The notes: generated by a model from the letters alone, not told the origin. DNA of 64,000 nt from an uncultured Eubacteriales bacterium (GCA_934474225.1 CAKSLU010000007.1:7916-71915), one strand, 5' to 3'; shown: positions 17,031-25,826, counted from the first letter of the stretch. Numbers and translations are program-made.

Positions 17031-17363
17031 ATGGAATTCTGGCAAACCGTCCGTCCCTTCGCGCGGATGCTGCCGCTTGTCTGGTTTGCGGCAGTCAATC
17101 TCATCGCCGCCGTCACAGTCGCCTACGACAAACACATCAGCCGCCTGCCGCGCGGCAGCATCCGCCGCGTGCCGGAGCGCCGCTTTGTGCGCTTTGCCTG
17201 GCTCGGCGGCGGGCTCGGCACGCTGCTTTTCATGCTGCTCTGCCACCACAAAACCAAATCGCACGATGCGCTGCTGCTGCGCATTCTGCTGCCGACGCTC
17301 CTCTGGGTCTGCGCATGGCTTTTTGCTCTGTCGCGCATGAATCCGGGCAGTCTCGGGATATAA
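17031..17363 (+). CDS. DUF1294 family membrane protein
   Basis: 110-residue membrane protein of unknown function. Two to three hydrophobic segments (about 15-32, 55-72 and 80-98). The DUF1294 core is seen in the middle: RVPERRFVRFAWLGGGLGTL followed by HHKTKS, a typical basic loop. It starts 2 bp after tmcAL and ends 23 bp before the phosphoesterase, so the three probably form one operon. Confidence 0.8.
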   Translation: MEFWQTVRPFARMLPLVWFAAVNLIAAVTVAYDKHISRLPRGSIRRVPERRFVRFAWLGGGLGTLLFMLLCHHKTKSHDALLLRILLPTLLWVCAWLFALSRMNPGSLGI

Positions 17364-17386
17364 TCATACAAACGGAGGATGGAATC

Positions 17387-18094
17387 ATGACCTATGTAAT
17401 GTCGGATATACACGGTGACTACGAGCGCTATATGAAGATGCTGGAGGCAATCAACCTCGACGAGGACCGCGACACGCTCTATATCCTCGGCGATGTCATT
17501 GACTTCGGCGAGGGAGGCATGAAGATTCTCGACGACATGTCGTCCCGCCCGAATGTCTACCCCATCATCGGCGAGCATGAGTACACCGCCCTGCCGCTGC
17601 TCAGCCGCCTCTGCGGCGACGCGGAGGAGAGCGCCGTCGCCGTCGCCGCGCTCGGCAAAGAAGCGCTTGCCGCCTTTGCCGCCTGGGGCAAAAACGGCGG
17701 CGAGGCGACCGCACGCGAATTTTTTGCACTCTCGCCGGACGACCGCGCATGGCTTGTGGACTACCTCGGCGAATTTGCGCCCTACGAGGAGGTCGAGGTG
17801 GGCGGCAAAACCTATCTGCTCGTGCACGCGGGGCTGCAAAACTTCTCGAAAGACCGCGACATCGACGACTACGGCATCGAGGAGCTGATCTCGGAGTCAC
17901 CCGACTATGAAAAGGTGTATTTCGAGGACAAAATCCTCGTCACGGGGCACAAGCCCACCGTGGAAATCAACCCCGGCTATAAGGGGAAAATCTTCATGCT
18001 GAACGGGCATATCGCCATCGACTGCGGCGCGGCATACGGTCTGCCGCTCGGCTGCCTGCGCCTCGACGATAGGAAAGAATTTTATGTGGAGTGA
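17387..18094 (+). CDS. Calcineurin-like metallophosphoesterase, Ser/Thr phosphatase-like
   Basis: 235-residue protein of the PPP/ApaH-like superfamily, probably a cytoplasmic phosphatase of unknown substrate. MSDIHGDYERY near the N-terminus supplies the first metal ligands (D-x-H), ILGDVIDFGEGG the second Asp, VHAGLQ near residue 145 and VTGHKPT near 182 the later His ligands. Two departures from the usual pattern: GDxxDRG reads GDVIDFG, and the GNHE motif reads GEHE near residue 65. The start at 17387 follows AACGGAGGATGGAATC; a longer in-frame start (17315) lies inside the upstream gene. Confidence 0.85.
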   Translation: MTYVMSDIHGDYERYMKMLEAINLDEDRDTLYILGDVIDFGEGGMKILDDMSSRPNVYPIIGEHEYTALPLLSRLCGDAEESAVAVAALGKEALAAFAAWGKNGGEATAREFFALSPDDRAWLVDYLGEFAPYEEVEVGGKTYLLVHAGLQNFSKDRDIDDYGIEELISESPDYEKVYFEDKILVTGHKPTVEINPGYKGKIFMLNGHIAIDCGAAYGLPLGCLRLDDRKEFYVE

Positions 18095-18107
18095 GATGTC
18101 TGCCTTT

Positions 18108-18364
18108 GGCTCCCCTGTGTAAGGGGTGAGCTGTACGAGACGCGATGCGTTTAGGCTCCCCTGTGCAAGGGGAGCTGTCACCGTCAGGTGACTGAGGGGT
18201 TGTATCTGTGCCATGTAACAATCCCTCCGCCGCCGTTCGGCGGCACCTCCCTTTACACAAGGGAGGCGAAGATAGCCCAGCACGATTGCGGCGGGAGCGA
18301 GCCCCCGCCCTACGGTGTGCACATAGTTCCCGCTGTTCCGTAGGGGCGATTCATGAATCGCCCG
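18108..18364. repeat. Truncated R1, complete R1, R5 and R4-variant half
   Basis: A broken R1 left end (18108-18151) stops inside its GAGACGCGATGCGT hairpin and a complete R1 (18154-18267; P4 GCCGCCGTTCGGCGGC) begins at that point. R5 follows at 18289-18317, and an R4-type hairpin with centre GATTCATGAATC at 18340-18364, whose sequence forms the end of the downstream minus-strand gene. Confidence 0.8.
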
Positions 18365-18584
18365 TTTTTGCTTTTGGCGCGGGGTCGTCGGTCAATCCGA
18401 CAAGAAAATCTGCCGATGTGTGCAGCGATGTCGCCAACTGCGCAATCACGCTTGCGCGCGGTTCCGCATGAAAATAGAGAATCAGGTAAAGATTCGTGTC
18501 GGAAATGCCGGTCACCTCTGCCAGTGCGGGCAAAGACAAATCATATTTCTGCATCAAAAAATGCAATCGCTCTGCAATAGACAA
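18351..18584 (-). CDS. XRE-family HTH regulator (TTG start)
   Basis: Small DNA-binding protein, 77 residues. A lambda-repressor-like HTH is visible: RLHFLMQKYDLSLPALAEVT then GISDTNLYLILYFHAEPRAS, and the typical ADFLVGLTDDP after the fifth helix. The TTG start at 18584 is chosen because it has GGGGAGG 9 nt upstream and begins just before the HTH; the ATG at 18689 would overlap the preceding gene by 41 bp without a ribosome site. The final residues (TGDS) and stop come from an R4-type repeat hairpin. Second gene of a cassette with the RHH protein; a palindrome matching the cassette operator lies between them. Confidence 0.75.
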   Translation of the reverse strand: MSIAERLHFLMQKYDLSLPALAEVTGISDTNLYLILYFHAEPRASVIAQLATSLHTSADFLVGLTDDPAPKAKTGDS

Positions 18585-18606
18585 TCCATTTTTCCTCCCC
18601 CCCGTT

Positions 18607-18622
18607 TGTCTGCATGTAGACA
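18607..18622. promoter_or_regulatory. Putative operator O2
   Basis: TGTCTGCATGTAGACA; its core TCTGCATGTAGA is the exact reverse complement of the O1 core at 18881-18892. It lies just upstream of the XRE gene's ribosome site. Confidence 0.55.
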
Positions 18623-18628
18623 GCCGAT

Positions 18629-18654
18629 GATTAACGGCAATGCTGCCGTTAATC
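18629..18654. repeat. 11-bp inverted repeat between RHH and XRE genes
   Basis: GATTAACGGCA (18629-18639), loop ATGC, TGCCGTTAATC (18644-18654). It overlaps the RHH stop codon (TAA). No T-run follows on the minus strand, so it is more likely an attenuator, RNA-stability hairpin or binding site than a terminator. Confidence 0.7.
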
Positions 18655-18840
18655 CTTGCCCGCCAAATCAAGTCCGGTGTATTGTTCAAGCGCCGCCGTA
18701 ATCAGTGCGGACATGCTCAGCCCATGCTGCTCGGCATAGGCTCTGAGGTTCTCGCGCTTTTCCAGCGGGATGAACGCCTGAACGGAATAATACCGTTCGC
18801 GCCTGAACTGTGATTTGTAGGCATTCCGCTTTTCTGACAT
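18649..18840 (-). CDS. Ribbon-helix-helix-like small protein
   Basis: 63 residues, basic N-terminus (MSEKRNAYKSQFRRERYYSV) then an RHH-like pattern: VQAFIPLEKRENLRAYAEQH as strand and first helix, LSMSALITAALEQYTGL as second helix. It resembles Arc/CopG-type proteins that bind palindromes as dimers. Start ATG after ACGGAGGCAGAACGC, with a perfect sigma-A promoter 30-58 bp upstream. First gene of the two-gene cassette; autoregulation through the palindrome in its promoter spacer is inferred. Confidence 0.72.
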   Translation of the reverse strand: MSEKRNAYKSQFRRERYYSVQAFIPLEKRENLRAYAEQHGLSMSALITAALEQYTGLDLAGKD

Positions 18841-18869
18841 GCGTTCTGCCTCCGTATGTTCATAGCAGT

Positions 18870-18898
18870 ATTATAGCACATCTACATGCAGATGTCAA
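18870..18898 (-). promoter_or_regulatory. Consensus promoter with operator O1 in the spacer
   Basis: Minus strand TTGACA (18898-18893), 17 bp, TATAAT (18875-18870). The spacer holds the palindrome ACATCTACATGCAGATGT (18878-18895, 6-bp arms). A protein bound there would block RNA polymerase. Confidence 0.85.
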
Positions 18899-18914
18899 GT
18901 GCGAATGCATTTTA

Positions 18915-19095
18915 GGCTTCCCCGTTGGGGAAGCTGGCGCGTAGCGCCTGATGAGGGATTGCACAAAGCAAAACATCGCGCCATGCTGTGCCGGCTGCCT
19001 GCATGCCCTCATCCCCCGCCTACGGCGGTACCTTCCCCACCGGGGAAGGCTTGGTTAGATGCGCAAGGTGCGGGCGACCGATGGTCGCCCCTACA
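18915..19095. repeat. R7 element and half R4
   Basis: R7 (18915-19052): GGCTTCCCCGTTGGGGAAGC, TGGCGCGTAGCGCC as second helix, ATGAGGG/CCCTCAT arms and CCTTCCCCACCGGGGAAGG. Then a right-half R4 (19071-19095) ending GGTCGCCCCTAC. The remaining bases to 19140 show nothing. Confidence 0.8.
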
Positions 19096-19140
19096 GTTTG
19101 CGGGGGATTTTTCACCCCCTTCTGCACACCCAAAGCAAAA

Positions 19141-19170
19141 AAACACGAACCTTGCGGTTCGTGTTTTTTT
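19141..19170 (-). terminator. Terminator of the GH43-SLH gene
   Basis: AAACACGAACC (19141-19151), loop TTGC, GGTTCGTGTTT (19156-19166), with A and T runs on both sides. It works for the minus-strand gene ending at 19173. Confidence 0.92.
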
Positions 19171-19172
19171 GC

Positions 19173-22100
19173 TTACTTGATACGGTATTCGGCGGCGGCG
19201 ATGCGCGTGAAGATGACGCACGCCTCCGAGCGGCGGATGCCGTCGTTCGGGCGGTACTTGCCCGTGCCGGCGTCGCCGCCGACGATGCCTGCGGCAAAGA
19301 GTTTCTTCACCGCGGCGGCGCACGCCATGCCGTCCGTCACATCGGCGGGCGAACCCGTTCGCGTGGCGGCGTATTCGCCGTCCGGCAGGATTGCCGCAAA
19401 GACGACCGCCATCTCCCCGCGCGTGATGGCGCGGTCGTAGCTGTCAAACTGCCCGTCCTTAATGATGCCGTTTGCCACGCAGTAGGCAACATAAGGTTCG
19501 TACCAGGTCTTCGCGCCTGCGGTGTTCACCGCGCCGCCGGAGTAGGCGGTGCGGATGTTGGCGGCGGCGGTCAGCGCCTGTGCCACCGTGAAACTGCCGT
19601 CGGGTGAGAACTTATCCGCGGCGGTGCCGTTTGCCAGCGCGTACTCATATGCCGCCGCCACATAGGGATGGAACCACGCGGTCTGCGGCACATCCGCAAA
19701 GTTTTCCGCATAGGTGCGCGTGCGGCGGAAGGGTGAAGTTGCATCGCCCGCCGAGGTCTTATCAAATCCGGTGATACGGGCGGCGAGCGGCAGCGGGTTC
19801 AGCGCCATGGTGTAGGTCGTTGACACCGGCTGCACGGCGGTCATCGTGGGCGTGCCGTCCGCCGCGAAGTCGATCTTCTGCATATACATGCGGCGCATGG
19901 TGTAGGCAGAATAATGGTACTCCTTCGCGTGGAACACGCCGTAGAAATCCTTTCCATCCGGCGAAGTGGTGACGATCATCGCGCCGGGGGAATACACGCC
20001 GGTTGCATAATCCGTAAACTGCAGCGGCGTCTCATACTTTTTCCAGAGCGACGCATCGGTGAGCGGGTCATTCTCCCCGCCCGTGAAGCGCAGCATGCCG
20101 GTGCAGTACTCGTCGGTGCGGGTATGCCCCGCCGCGAAGAGCAGATACAGCGTGCCGTCCGGCGCATAGAACGGGAACGGTCCCTCCATGATGCCCTTTT
20201 CGTAGTTGTACTGCGGCGAGGAAATGACGACCTGTCCGTCCGCCATCTTCGTGGGCGACTCAAGTTTCACCACGCGCATACGCTGGATGTGCGTGCCGTT
20301 CGACCCGTCCGCCGCGCGCCAGAAGCCGCTGAAGAACATGTAGGTATTGCCGTCATGCTCGATGACGCGGGGCGACAGATAGGTGAACGCCTCCTTATCG
20401 AGGTTCTCCATGCAGCCGAAGAAGCGGTAGCCGCCGATGGGATCATCGGTCTCGGCGACCCAGACATAGGGGTAACGCTTGAGCATATTGACGCCCGGAT
20501 CCTGATCGTTCGGGAACTGGCAGGAGGCGTAAACATACCACTTGCCGTCGAGCTTGTAGAGCTGGGGCGCCCAGATGGCCTGCATATCCTTCGCCTGACC
20601 CGAGAGCGCCTGGCTCCAGATGAGCACGGGCGTGACCTTGCCGATGTCAAAGAGGTTGGCCGCCTTCGCCATGTAGATTGCGGGCTTGCCCGCGTATTCC
20701 TTGGCGTAGGTGTAGTAATACCAGCCGTCGACATAGACGACCGAGGGATCGGCAAAGCCCGCAATGGGATTCTGATAGGTTGCATCGCCGCTGACGGCGG
20801 CCGTAAGGTTCATATTTTCGGGGACAGTGACAGCGGAAGTGTGCGTGCCGCCCATCCCCGCCGTGCCGGACACCGTGCTGACGCGGCGGATGTCCGAGGT
20901 GGTGACGGTGAGGTTGTATGCGCCGTCGAGTTTTGCCGTATTGTCCTCGCCCGCGCGGATGTCGCCCTCAAAGGCTGCGCCCGCCGCGTTGACTGCGACA
21001 TTGCCGTACACCTGCGCGCCTGCCGCCACGCCGATGACCGGGCAGGCGACCCTGCCGCCATAGGCGTTGAAGACGGCGTTGCCGCGAAGGCCGTTCACCC
21101 CGGCGACATAAACGCCGTCCGTGATGCTGCCGCCGTAGAGGTTCAGCGTGAGGCTGCCGGTCGCCTGCCGCGCAGACGCACCGGCAGCGGTGGAATACTG
21201 CCCGGGCGTGACAACGCCCCAAGTGCCGCTGTAAATGTCCAGCGTGACATCGGTGCGCAGCGCCTCCGCAAGCGACACCGAGCCGCCGACCAGCGCCGGA
21301 TAGTGCTCGATGCGCGCGTCGGGCAGCAGGCTGCATGCGACGCCCGCGCCGATGGTGAGATGCTTGCCCGCCGCGGCGATGTAGGCGTCGTTTGCCGCCG
21401 TCTCAATAGAAAGTTCGGTGAAAGTCGTTTCCATGCCGAGCGTGACCGAGCCGGCGAGCACCAGCTTTGCCCCGTCGGTGAGGCGGTAGTCCATGCCGCC
21501 GTAGAGCGAGGTCACCGTGAGCTTGCCGGTCGCCGCCGCGAGCGTCTTTGCGCCCGAGACCGTGAGACTGCCGCAGACGACCACCGTGCCGCCCGCAGGG
21601 AGCGCCGCCGTCGCCGCGACGAGATCGCCCATCGGCGAAGTCGGCAGCGTGCCGTCGCCCTCTCCGCCGTCCTTCACATAAAGGACGGTTTTTTCAGCTT
21701 TGACGGGGGTGTAACCCTTGTCCGCGCTGCCGCCGCGCACCAAGGCGAAGCCCTCTCCGGCGCTGTTCGCGCGCTTGCCGAGAAGCGTGCCGACATGCCC
21801 GCCGAGGAGCAGCACATAGGTGCGCGCGCCCGCGACGGTACTGCCGCCCGAGACGGTGGCAAAACTGCCGGAACGGACGGTGACGCCGTGCGATGCCGCA
21901 CCCGTGCCGCCGTCCAGCGTGAGGCTGCCGCCCGAGACGCCGTCGCCGACGGTGAGGGCGTGCCCTGCCGCGTCAATTTTGCCGCTGCCGCCGAGGCGGA
22001 GATTTTCAATGCGCGTCTCACTGCCCAGCGTCAGCGTGCCCGAAACGGTCAGCACGCCGCCGTAACTTTTGCCGCCCGAGGCACCGACGATGTGCAGCGC

Positions 22101-24284
22101 CTTTTCGGTGGCGGCAAGCGTTTCGCTGCCGACCGTGAGGTTGCCGCTGACGACGACCGTGCCGCCCGCAGGCATGGCGGCGACCGCCGCCTTCAGCGTT
22201 TTCTTCGCGGTGGCTGCCGTCCTGCCGTCCGCTGCGTCATTGCCGCTGTCCGCGACGAAGAGCACCGCGTCAAAGCCGACGGCGGGCATCGAAATGCCGT
22301 CCGCGAGGTCGAGCGCGGAGACGCCGCGCACATTCTCGCCGTTTGCACCCGCAAAGCCGCCCGCGAAATTGCCGCCCGTGACTTTCAGCGTGAAGTCGCC
22401 GTCCACATAGCCCGCCACGCGGTCGTGCACGGCGGCGATTTCGGTGCCTGCGCGGAAGGTGCCGCCGGAGATCTCAATGGTGACATTGCCGCGCACATAG
22501 GCGTTGCCGCTTGAGGTTGCGTTGGTGCCGGGGCGCCCGACGCCGCAAATCGAGCTGTTAAATGTGCCGCCCGTGATGCGGATCGTTGCATCGCCGTCCA
22601 GCGCGTCAAAGCCGCTGACCGCGATGATGCCGTTTTTGTTCGGCTCGGTGGTGACCGAGGTGAAGGTGCCGCCGTTTATCTCGATGGTGACATTGCCGAT
22701 GGTGCCGACCGGCTGGTATTCGCCGGTGCGAATCGAGCCGCCGCGGACATACCACCAGGTGCCGCTGTTGATTTCAATCTTATAGCCGAAGAAGCTCGCC
22801 GTCTTTGCCGTGGTGCCTGCTATGGCGCAGTCCGTGCCGCCCCAGACGGCAATGGGATTGCCCTCATAGGCGCAGGTGACGCCCTCGCCGACGGTGAAGC
22901 TGTTGCCGCGGCAGAAGATGTCCACGCCGTTTTTGGAATTGACGCGCAGATGCTCAAACCGCACGGGTGAGCCGAGGAAAACATCCGCCTCCAGCATCAG
23001 CGCGCCGCTGTAAATCTCGCCGCCGTAGCTGTTTGTGAAGGTGATCTCCCCCGCCCGCTCCGGGAAGGTTGCCGACGCGGCGGTGACGGTGACTCTGCCG
23101 CAGACGACAATGGTGCCGCCCGCCGCATCCAGCCGCTTGAAGGCGCGGCCGAGCGTCTGCACCGCGCTGTCCGCGCTCGTGCCGTCCGCCGCGTCGTCGC
23201 CGAAGTCGCTGAGGAAGACGACCGACGCATCCGTGAGCACGGGCGTGTCGCTGCCGCCGCCGACGACCTTGTCAAAGGACGCCTTGTTGACGCAGGCGTC
23301 CATCCATGCGTCGGTGACCTTGGTTTTGTCCGCGCGGGTGATGTCCAGCGTGGTCTTGCCGTAGTTGGCGGCGACCTGCCCGAAGGCGGGACCGCCCGTC
23401 AGCCCGTGCCACACGCCGGTGGTGGACCAGCCGGTCTCGTTGACGCCCTTGAAATAGGCGGCGGGGTCAAAATTCTCTGTGAGCGTGACCGTCGCGTCCA
23501 CCGTGTAGGTCATTTTTTCACTGCCGCAGGCGGTGATGAAGTTGGTGACCGCGCCGCCGTCCAGCGTGATGTACACCCGCGCGGTGTTCTGCGCCTTGCC
23601 GCCCCAGCGGAACGCGCCGAAGACCTTGTCCACGACGGCGTCGCCGCCCACCGTGATGTAAGCCGCGCCGGTGTAGCTCGGGTTGAACGACGCCTTGCCC
23701 GTGTTGCGCCCGAGGCCCGTGACCTCGGCATAGCGTCCGCTCTCAAGCGTGATGTGCGCATCGCGGCTGTAGTCGTCGTCCGGCACGGTGACCGTCGCGT
23801 TGGTATGCTCCATACCGCCGACGACATGCACCTCGATGTTGTCCATGGTGACACCCTTGCCGAAGGTGAGCGCGAAGAAGCGCCCCGCCACGACCAGCGT
23901 CTTTTTGTGCGCGTTGTAGAATGTGATATTCTCAAAAGTCGTATCCCCGGTGCAGAAGAAGCGGCCGCCGTCCGGGAAGACGAGGCGCGCGCCGCCCTCC
24001 GCCGAAAGCGTCAGCGTGCCGCCCGTGGCAGGCGCGGTAAACGCGCCTACAGAGGCGTCATACCCCGCCGATTTTGCCACCGAGGTGTCGCCGACGAGGA
24101 CGACTTTGCCGCCGCCGGACACGGCGCGGATCGCGTCCGCAAGGTCGCCGAGCGGGCTCAAAGCGCTCGTGCCGTCGCCCGTGCCGCCGTCCTTCACATA
24201 GACCGTGTCCGCCGCCGATGCGGCGAGCGTGCCGAGCGCCATGGCAAGGCAGAGCACAAGCATCCATCTGCAAATTTTTTTCAT
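19173..24284 (-). CDS. Secreted beta-helix / GH43-like / SLH-domain surface protein
   Basis: 1,703 residues. Signal peptide (MKKICRWMLVLCLAMALGTL, cleavage near ASAA, residue 25). Residues about 27-1165 are Gly/Thr/Val-rich beta-helix-like sequence with four internal modules, each starting with a phrase like VYVKDGGTGDGT and ending GGTVVVCGSLTV, at about residues 27, 349, 669 and 865. A five-bladed GH43-like domain follows (about 1165-1500): FADPSVVYVDGWYYYTYAKE holds the likely base Asp and IMEGPFPFY the likely acid Glu. The position expected for the pKa-modulating Asp reads YLSPRVI (Ser). Three SLH motifs end the protein (about 1530-1703), indicating cell-wall anchoring. Predicted substrate is arabinan or a related hemicellulose. 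The start at 24284 has AAGGAGG, and the upstream stop is 10 bp away. Confidence 0.85.
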   Translation of the reverse strand: MKKICRWMLVLCLAMALGTLAASAADTVYVKDGGTGDGTSALSPLGDLADAIRAVSGGGKVVLVGDTSVAKSAGYDASVGAFTAPATGGTLTLSAEGGARLVFPDGGRFFCTGDTTFENITFYNAHKKTLVVAGRFFALTFGKGVTMDNIEVHVVGGMEHTNATVTVPDDDYSRDAHITLESGRYAEVTGLGRNTGKASFNPSYTGAAYITVGGDAVVDKVFGAFRWGGKAQNTARVYITLDGGAVTNFITACGSEKMTYTVDATVTLTENFDPAAYFKGVNETGWSTTGVWHGLTGGPAFGQVAANYGKTTLDITRADKTKVTDAWMDACVNKASFDKVVGGGSDTPVLTDASVVFLSDFGDDAADGTSADSAVQTLGRAFKRLDAAGGTIVVCGRVTVTAASATFPERAGEITFTNSYGGEIYSGALMLEADVFLGSPVRFEHLRVNSKNGVDIFCRGNSFTVGEGVTCAYEGNPIAVWGGTDCAIAGTTAKTASFFGYKIEINSGTWWYVRGGSIRTGEYQPVGTIGNVTIEINGGTFTSVTTEPNKNGIIAVSGFDALDGDATIRITGGTFNSSICGVGRPGTNATSSGNAYVRGNVTIEISGGTFRAGTEIAAVHDRVAGYVDGDFTLKVTGGNFAGGFAGANGENVRGVSALDLADGISMPAVGFDAVLFVADSGNDAADGRTAATAKKTLKAAVAAMPAGGTVVVSGNLTVGSETLAATEKALHIVGASGGKSYGGVLTVSGTLTLGSETRIENLRLGGSGKIDAAGHALTVGDGVSGGSLTLDGGTGAASHGVTVRSGSFATVSGGSTVAGARTYVLLLGGHVGTLLGKRANSAGEGFALVRGGSADKGYTPVKAEKTVLYVKDGGEGDGTLPTSPMGDLVAATAALPAGGTVVVCGSLTVSGAKTLAAATGKLTVTSLYGGMDYRLTDGAKLVLAGSVTLGMETTFTELSIETAANDAYIAAAGKHLTIGAGVACSLLPDARIEHYPALVGGSVSLAEALRTDVTLDIYSGTWGVVTPGQYSTAAGASARQATGSLTLNLYGGSITDGVYVAGVNGLRGNAVFNAYGGRVACPVIGVAAGAQVYGNVAVNAAGAAFEGDIRAGEDNTAKLDGAYNLTVTTSDIRRVSTVSGTAGMGGTHTSAVTVPENMNLTAAVSGDATYQNPIAGFADPSVVYVDGWYYYTYAKEYAGKPAIYMAKAANLFDIGKVTPVLIWSQALSGQAKDMQAIWAPQLYKLDGKWYVYASCQFPNDQDPGVNMLKRYPYVWVAETDDPIGGYRFFGCMENLDKEAFTYLSPRVIEHDGNTYMFFSGFWRAADGSNGTHIQRMRVVKLESPTKMADGQVVISSPQYNYEKGIMEGPFPFYAPDGTLYLLFAAGHTRTDEYCTGMLRFTGGENDPLTDASLWKKYETPLQFTDYATGVYSPGAMIVTTSPDGKDFYGVFHAKEYHYSAYTMRRMYMQKIDFAADGTPTMTAVQPVSTTYTMALNPLPLAARITGFDKTSAGDATSPFRRTRTYAENFADVPQTAWFHPYVAAAYEYALANGTAADKFSPDGSFTVAQALTAAANIRTAYSGGAVNTAGAKTWYEPYVAYCVANGIIKDGQFDSYDRAITRGEMAVVFAAILPDGEYAATRTGSPADVTDGMACAAAVKKLFAAGIVGGDAGTGKYRPNDGIRRSEACVIFTRIAAAEYRIK

Positions 24285-24294
24285 CGCTTCCTCC

Positions 24295-25767
24295 TTAATG
24301 TTTCCAGGTCTCTGCCGCGAGGCTGAACGCCGCGTCGGTCTGCGCAAGTGCGGCGCTTGCCGCATCCGCATAGCCCGCAAAGGTGGAGGCAAAGTCCTTC
24401 GACCCCTCGCGGAACATGTAGATCAACTGCTTGTTGATGTTGGCGGGCTGAATGTACAGCCCGAGGTCGTAGGCGCGGGTCGCCGCCATGCGCTCCAGCG
24501 TTGCCAGGCTGTCCTCGTCGCGGAAATACTGCCCCGTGAGCGTCTTGTCGTAGTACGCGCCGGTCAGGAGTTCCTTTCCGTAGTAAGCCAGCGCATCCAG
24601 CACCGCGCCCGAGCGCTCGGCATCCGCCGCCGTGAGCGGCACGGTGAAGAGCGTCATATGCCAGGGAGACGCCACCGTGTGGTACTCCGCCTGCGCCTCA
24701 TCATACTTCGGATAGGGCAGAATGCCGTAGTCGGTCTCCATATCGCGGTAAGCGTCCAGCGACTGCAGTCTGCCTGCAAGGAAGAGCGCGCGGTTGCCCG
24801 AGAACATGTCCATCGCTTCCTTCGAGGCGTAGCGCTGGTAATTGATGGCGTCGCCGCCGAAGCAGAAATCGGTGTACTTCGTGAGCACATCGACCACGCG
24901 CTCGCTGCCGGTGAGCGTCAGCGCAAGCGCGCCATCGGCGCCGACCGTCACCACGCGCTCGCCGCTGCCCTCGAACACGGCATAGACCGAGTCATCCCAG
25001 GTGATGAGCCCGAACTTGTCGGACATGTCGTACACGCCGTCGCTGTTCAGGTCCTCGGTGGCAAGTTTTGCATAGGACGCAAGCGCGTCCAGCGTCCACT
25101 TCCCGTCCTCGACAAGCGCATAGAAGTCTTCCTCGATGTTGAGGTCGGCCTTGACCTGCTTGTTGAACGCGATGACATTCTGCATCATGTCGTCCCAGAA
25201 GTCGATGTCGCCGGTGGTGGCAAAGAGCAGCCCGTGCATCGTGAGGTCACGCGCCGCGCGCGCATCCCACCGGTCCTTTTCGAGTTTCAGATTTCCGATG
25301 CTGCCGAGCTCATAGAGCGCGCCGCCCATGGCAAGCGGCACGGCGTCGTAGGCGGCAACTACTGCCGCGTCGTAGTCGTCATCGCCCGCCGTAGCGGCGA
25401 CAAGCAGCTTGGTCTTTGCCGAGCCGTTCGTCCCGTAATCCTCAATAAACCTGAACTTGATGCCGTACAGTTCCTCCACCGTTTTCATCCGGCGATACAC
25501 CGCCTCGTCAAGCGGCGTGCGATCGGTCATGTCGGTGTCCTCAAAGGTCTTGAACGCCACATTGGCGTCGCAGTTGCCCGAAAGGAGCATGGTAAACTCG
25601 CCGGAATAGTCGGCGTCCACCGGGGTAAATTCGGGCGCTTCGGTGGTCACCTCGGCAGACGCCGTGGTGGTTTCACTTGTCGCGGGCGCGGGCTTCTCGC
25701 CGCAGGCGGCAAGGCTTGCCGCAAAGCATGCGGCGGCAAGAAGCAGTGCAATCTTTCTCTTTGACAT
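24295..25767 (-). CDS. Sugar ABC transporter substrate-binding lipoprotein (orphan)
   Basis: 490-residue extracellular solute-binding protein. The lipoprotein signal peptide MSKRKIALLLAAACFAASLA ends in the lipobox LAAC (acylated Cys near 21), followed by a Thr/Ser/Glu linker (PAPATSETTTASAEVTTEAP). The mature part is family-1-like: YSGEFTMLLSGN near 55, FGLITWDDSVYAVFEGSG near 255 and later YPKYDEAQAEYHTVASPW. No permease or ATPase genes for sugar uptake lie nearby. Start at 25767 after AGGAAACCGCC. The stop TAA merges with the ribosome site of the GH43-SLH gene, so they are co-translated. Confidence 0.85.
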   Translation of the reverse strand: MSKRKIALLLAAACFAASLAACGEKPAPATSETTTASAEVTTEAPEFTPVDADYSGEFTMLLSGNCDANVAFKTFEDTDMTDRTPLDEAVYRRMKTVEELYGIKFRFIEDYGTNGSAKTKLLVAATAGDDDYDAAVVAAYDAVPLAMGGALYELGSIGNLKLEKDRWDARAARDLTMHGLLFATTGDIDFWDDMMQNVIAFNKQVKADLNIEEDFYALVEDGKWTLDALASYAKLATEDLNSDGVYDMSDKFGLITWDDSVYAVFEGSGERVVTVGADGALALTLTGSERVVDVLTKYTDFCFGGDAINYQRYASKEAMDMFSGNRALFLAGRLQSLDAYRDMETDYGILPYPKYDEAQAEYHTVASPWHMTLFTVPLTAADAERSGAVLDALAYYGKELLTGAYYDKTLTGQYFRDEDSLATLERMAATRAYDLGLYIQPANINKQLIYMFREGSKDFASTFAGYADAASAALAQTDAAFSLAAETWKH

Positions 25768-25826
25768 GGCGGTTTCCTCCCGTATTCGTTTATGTAGATT
25801 TTTTGATTTCTTCGTTTCCCGTGCGG

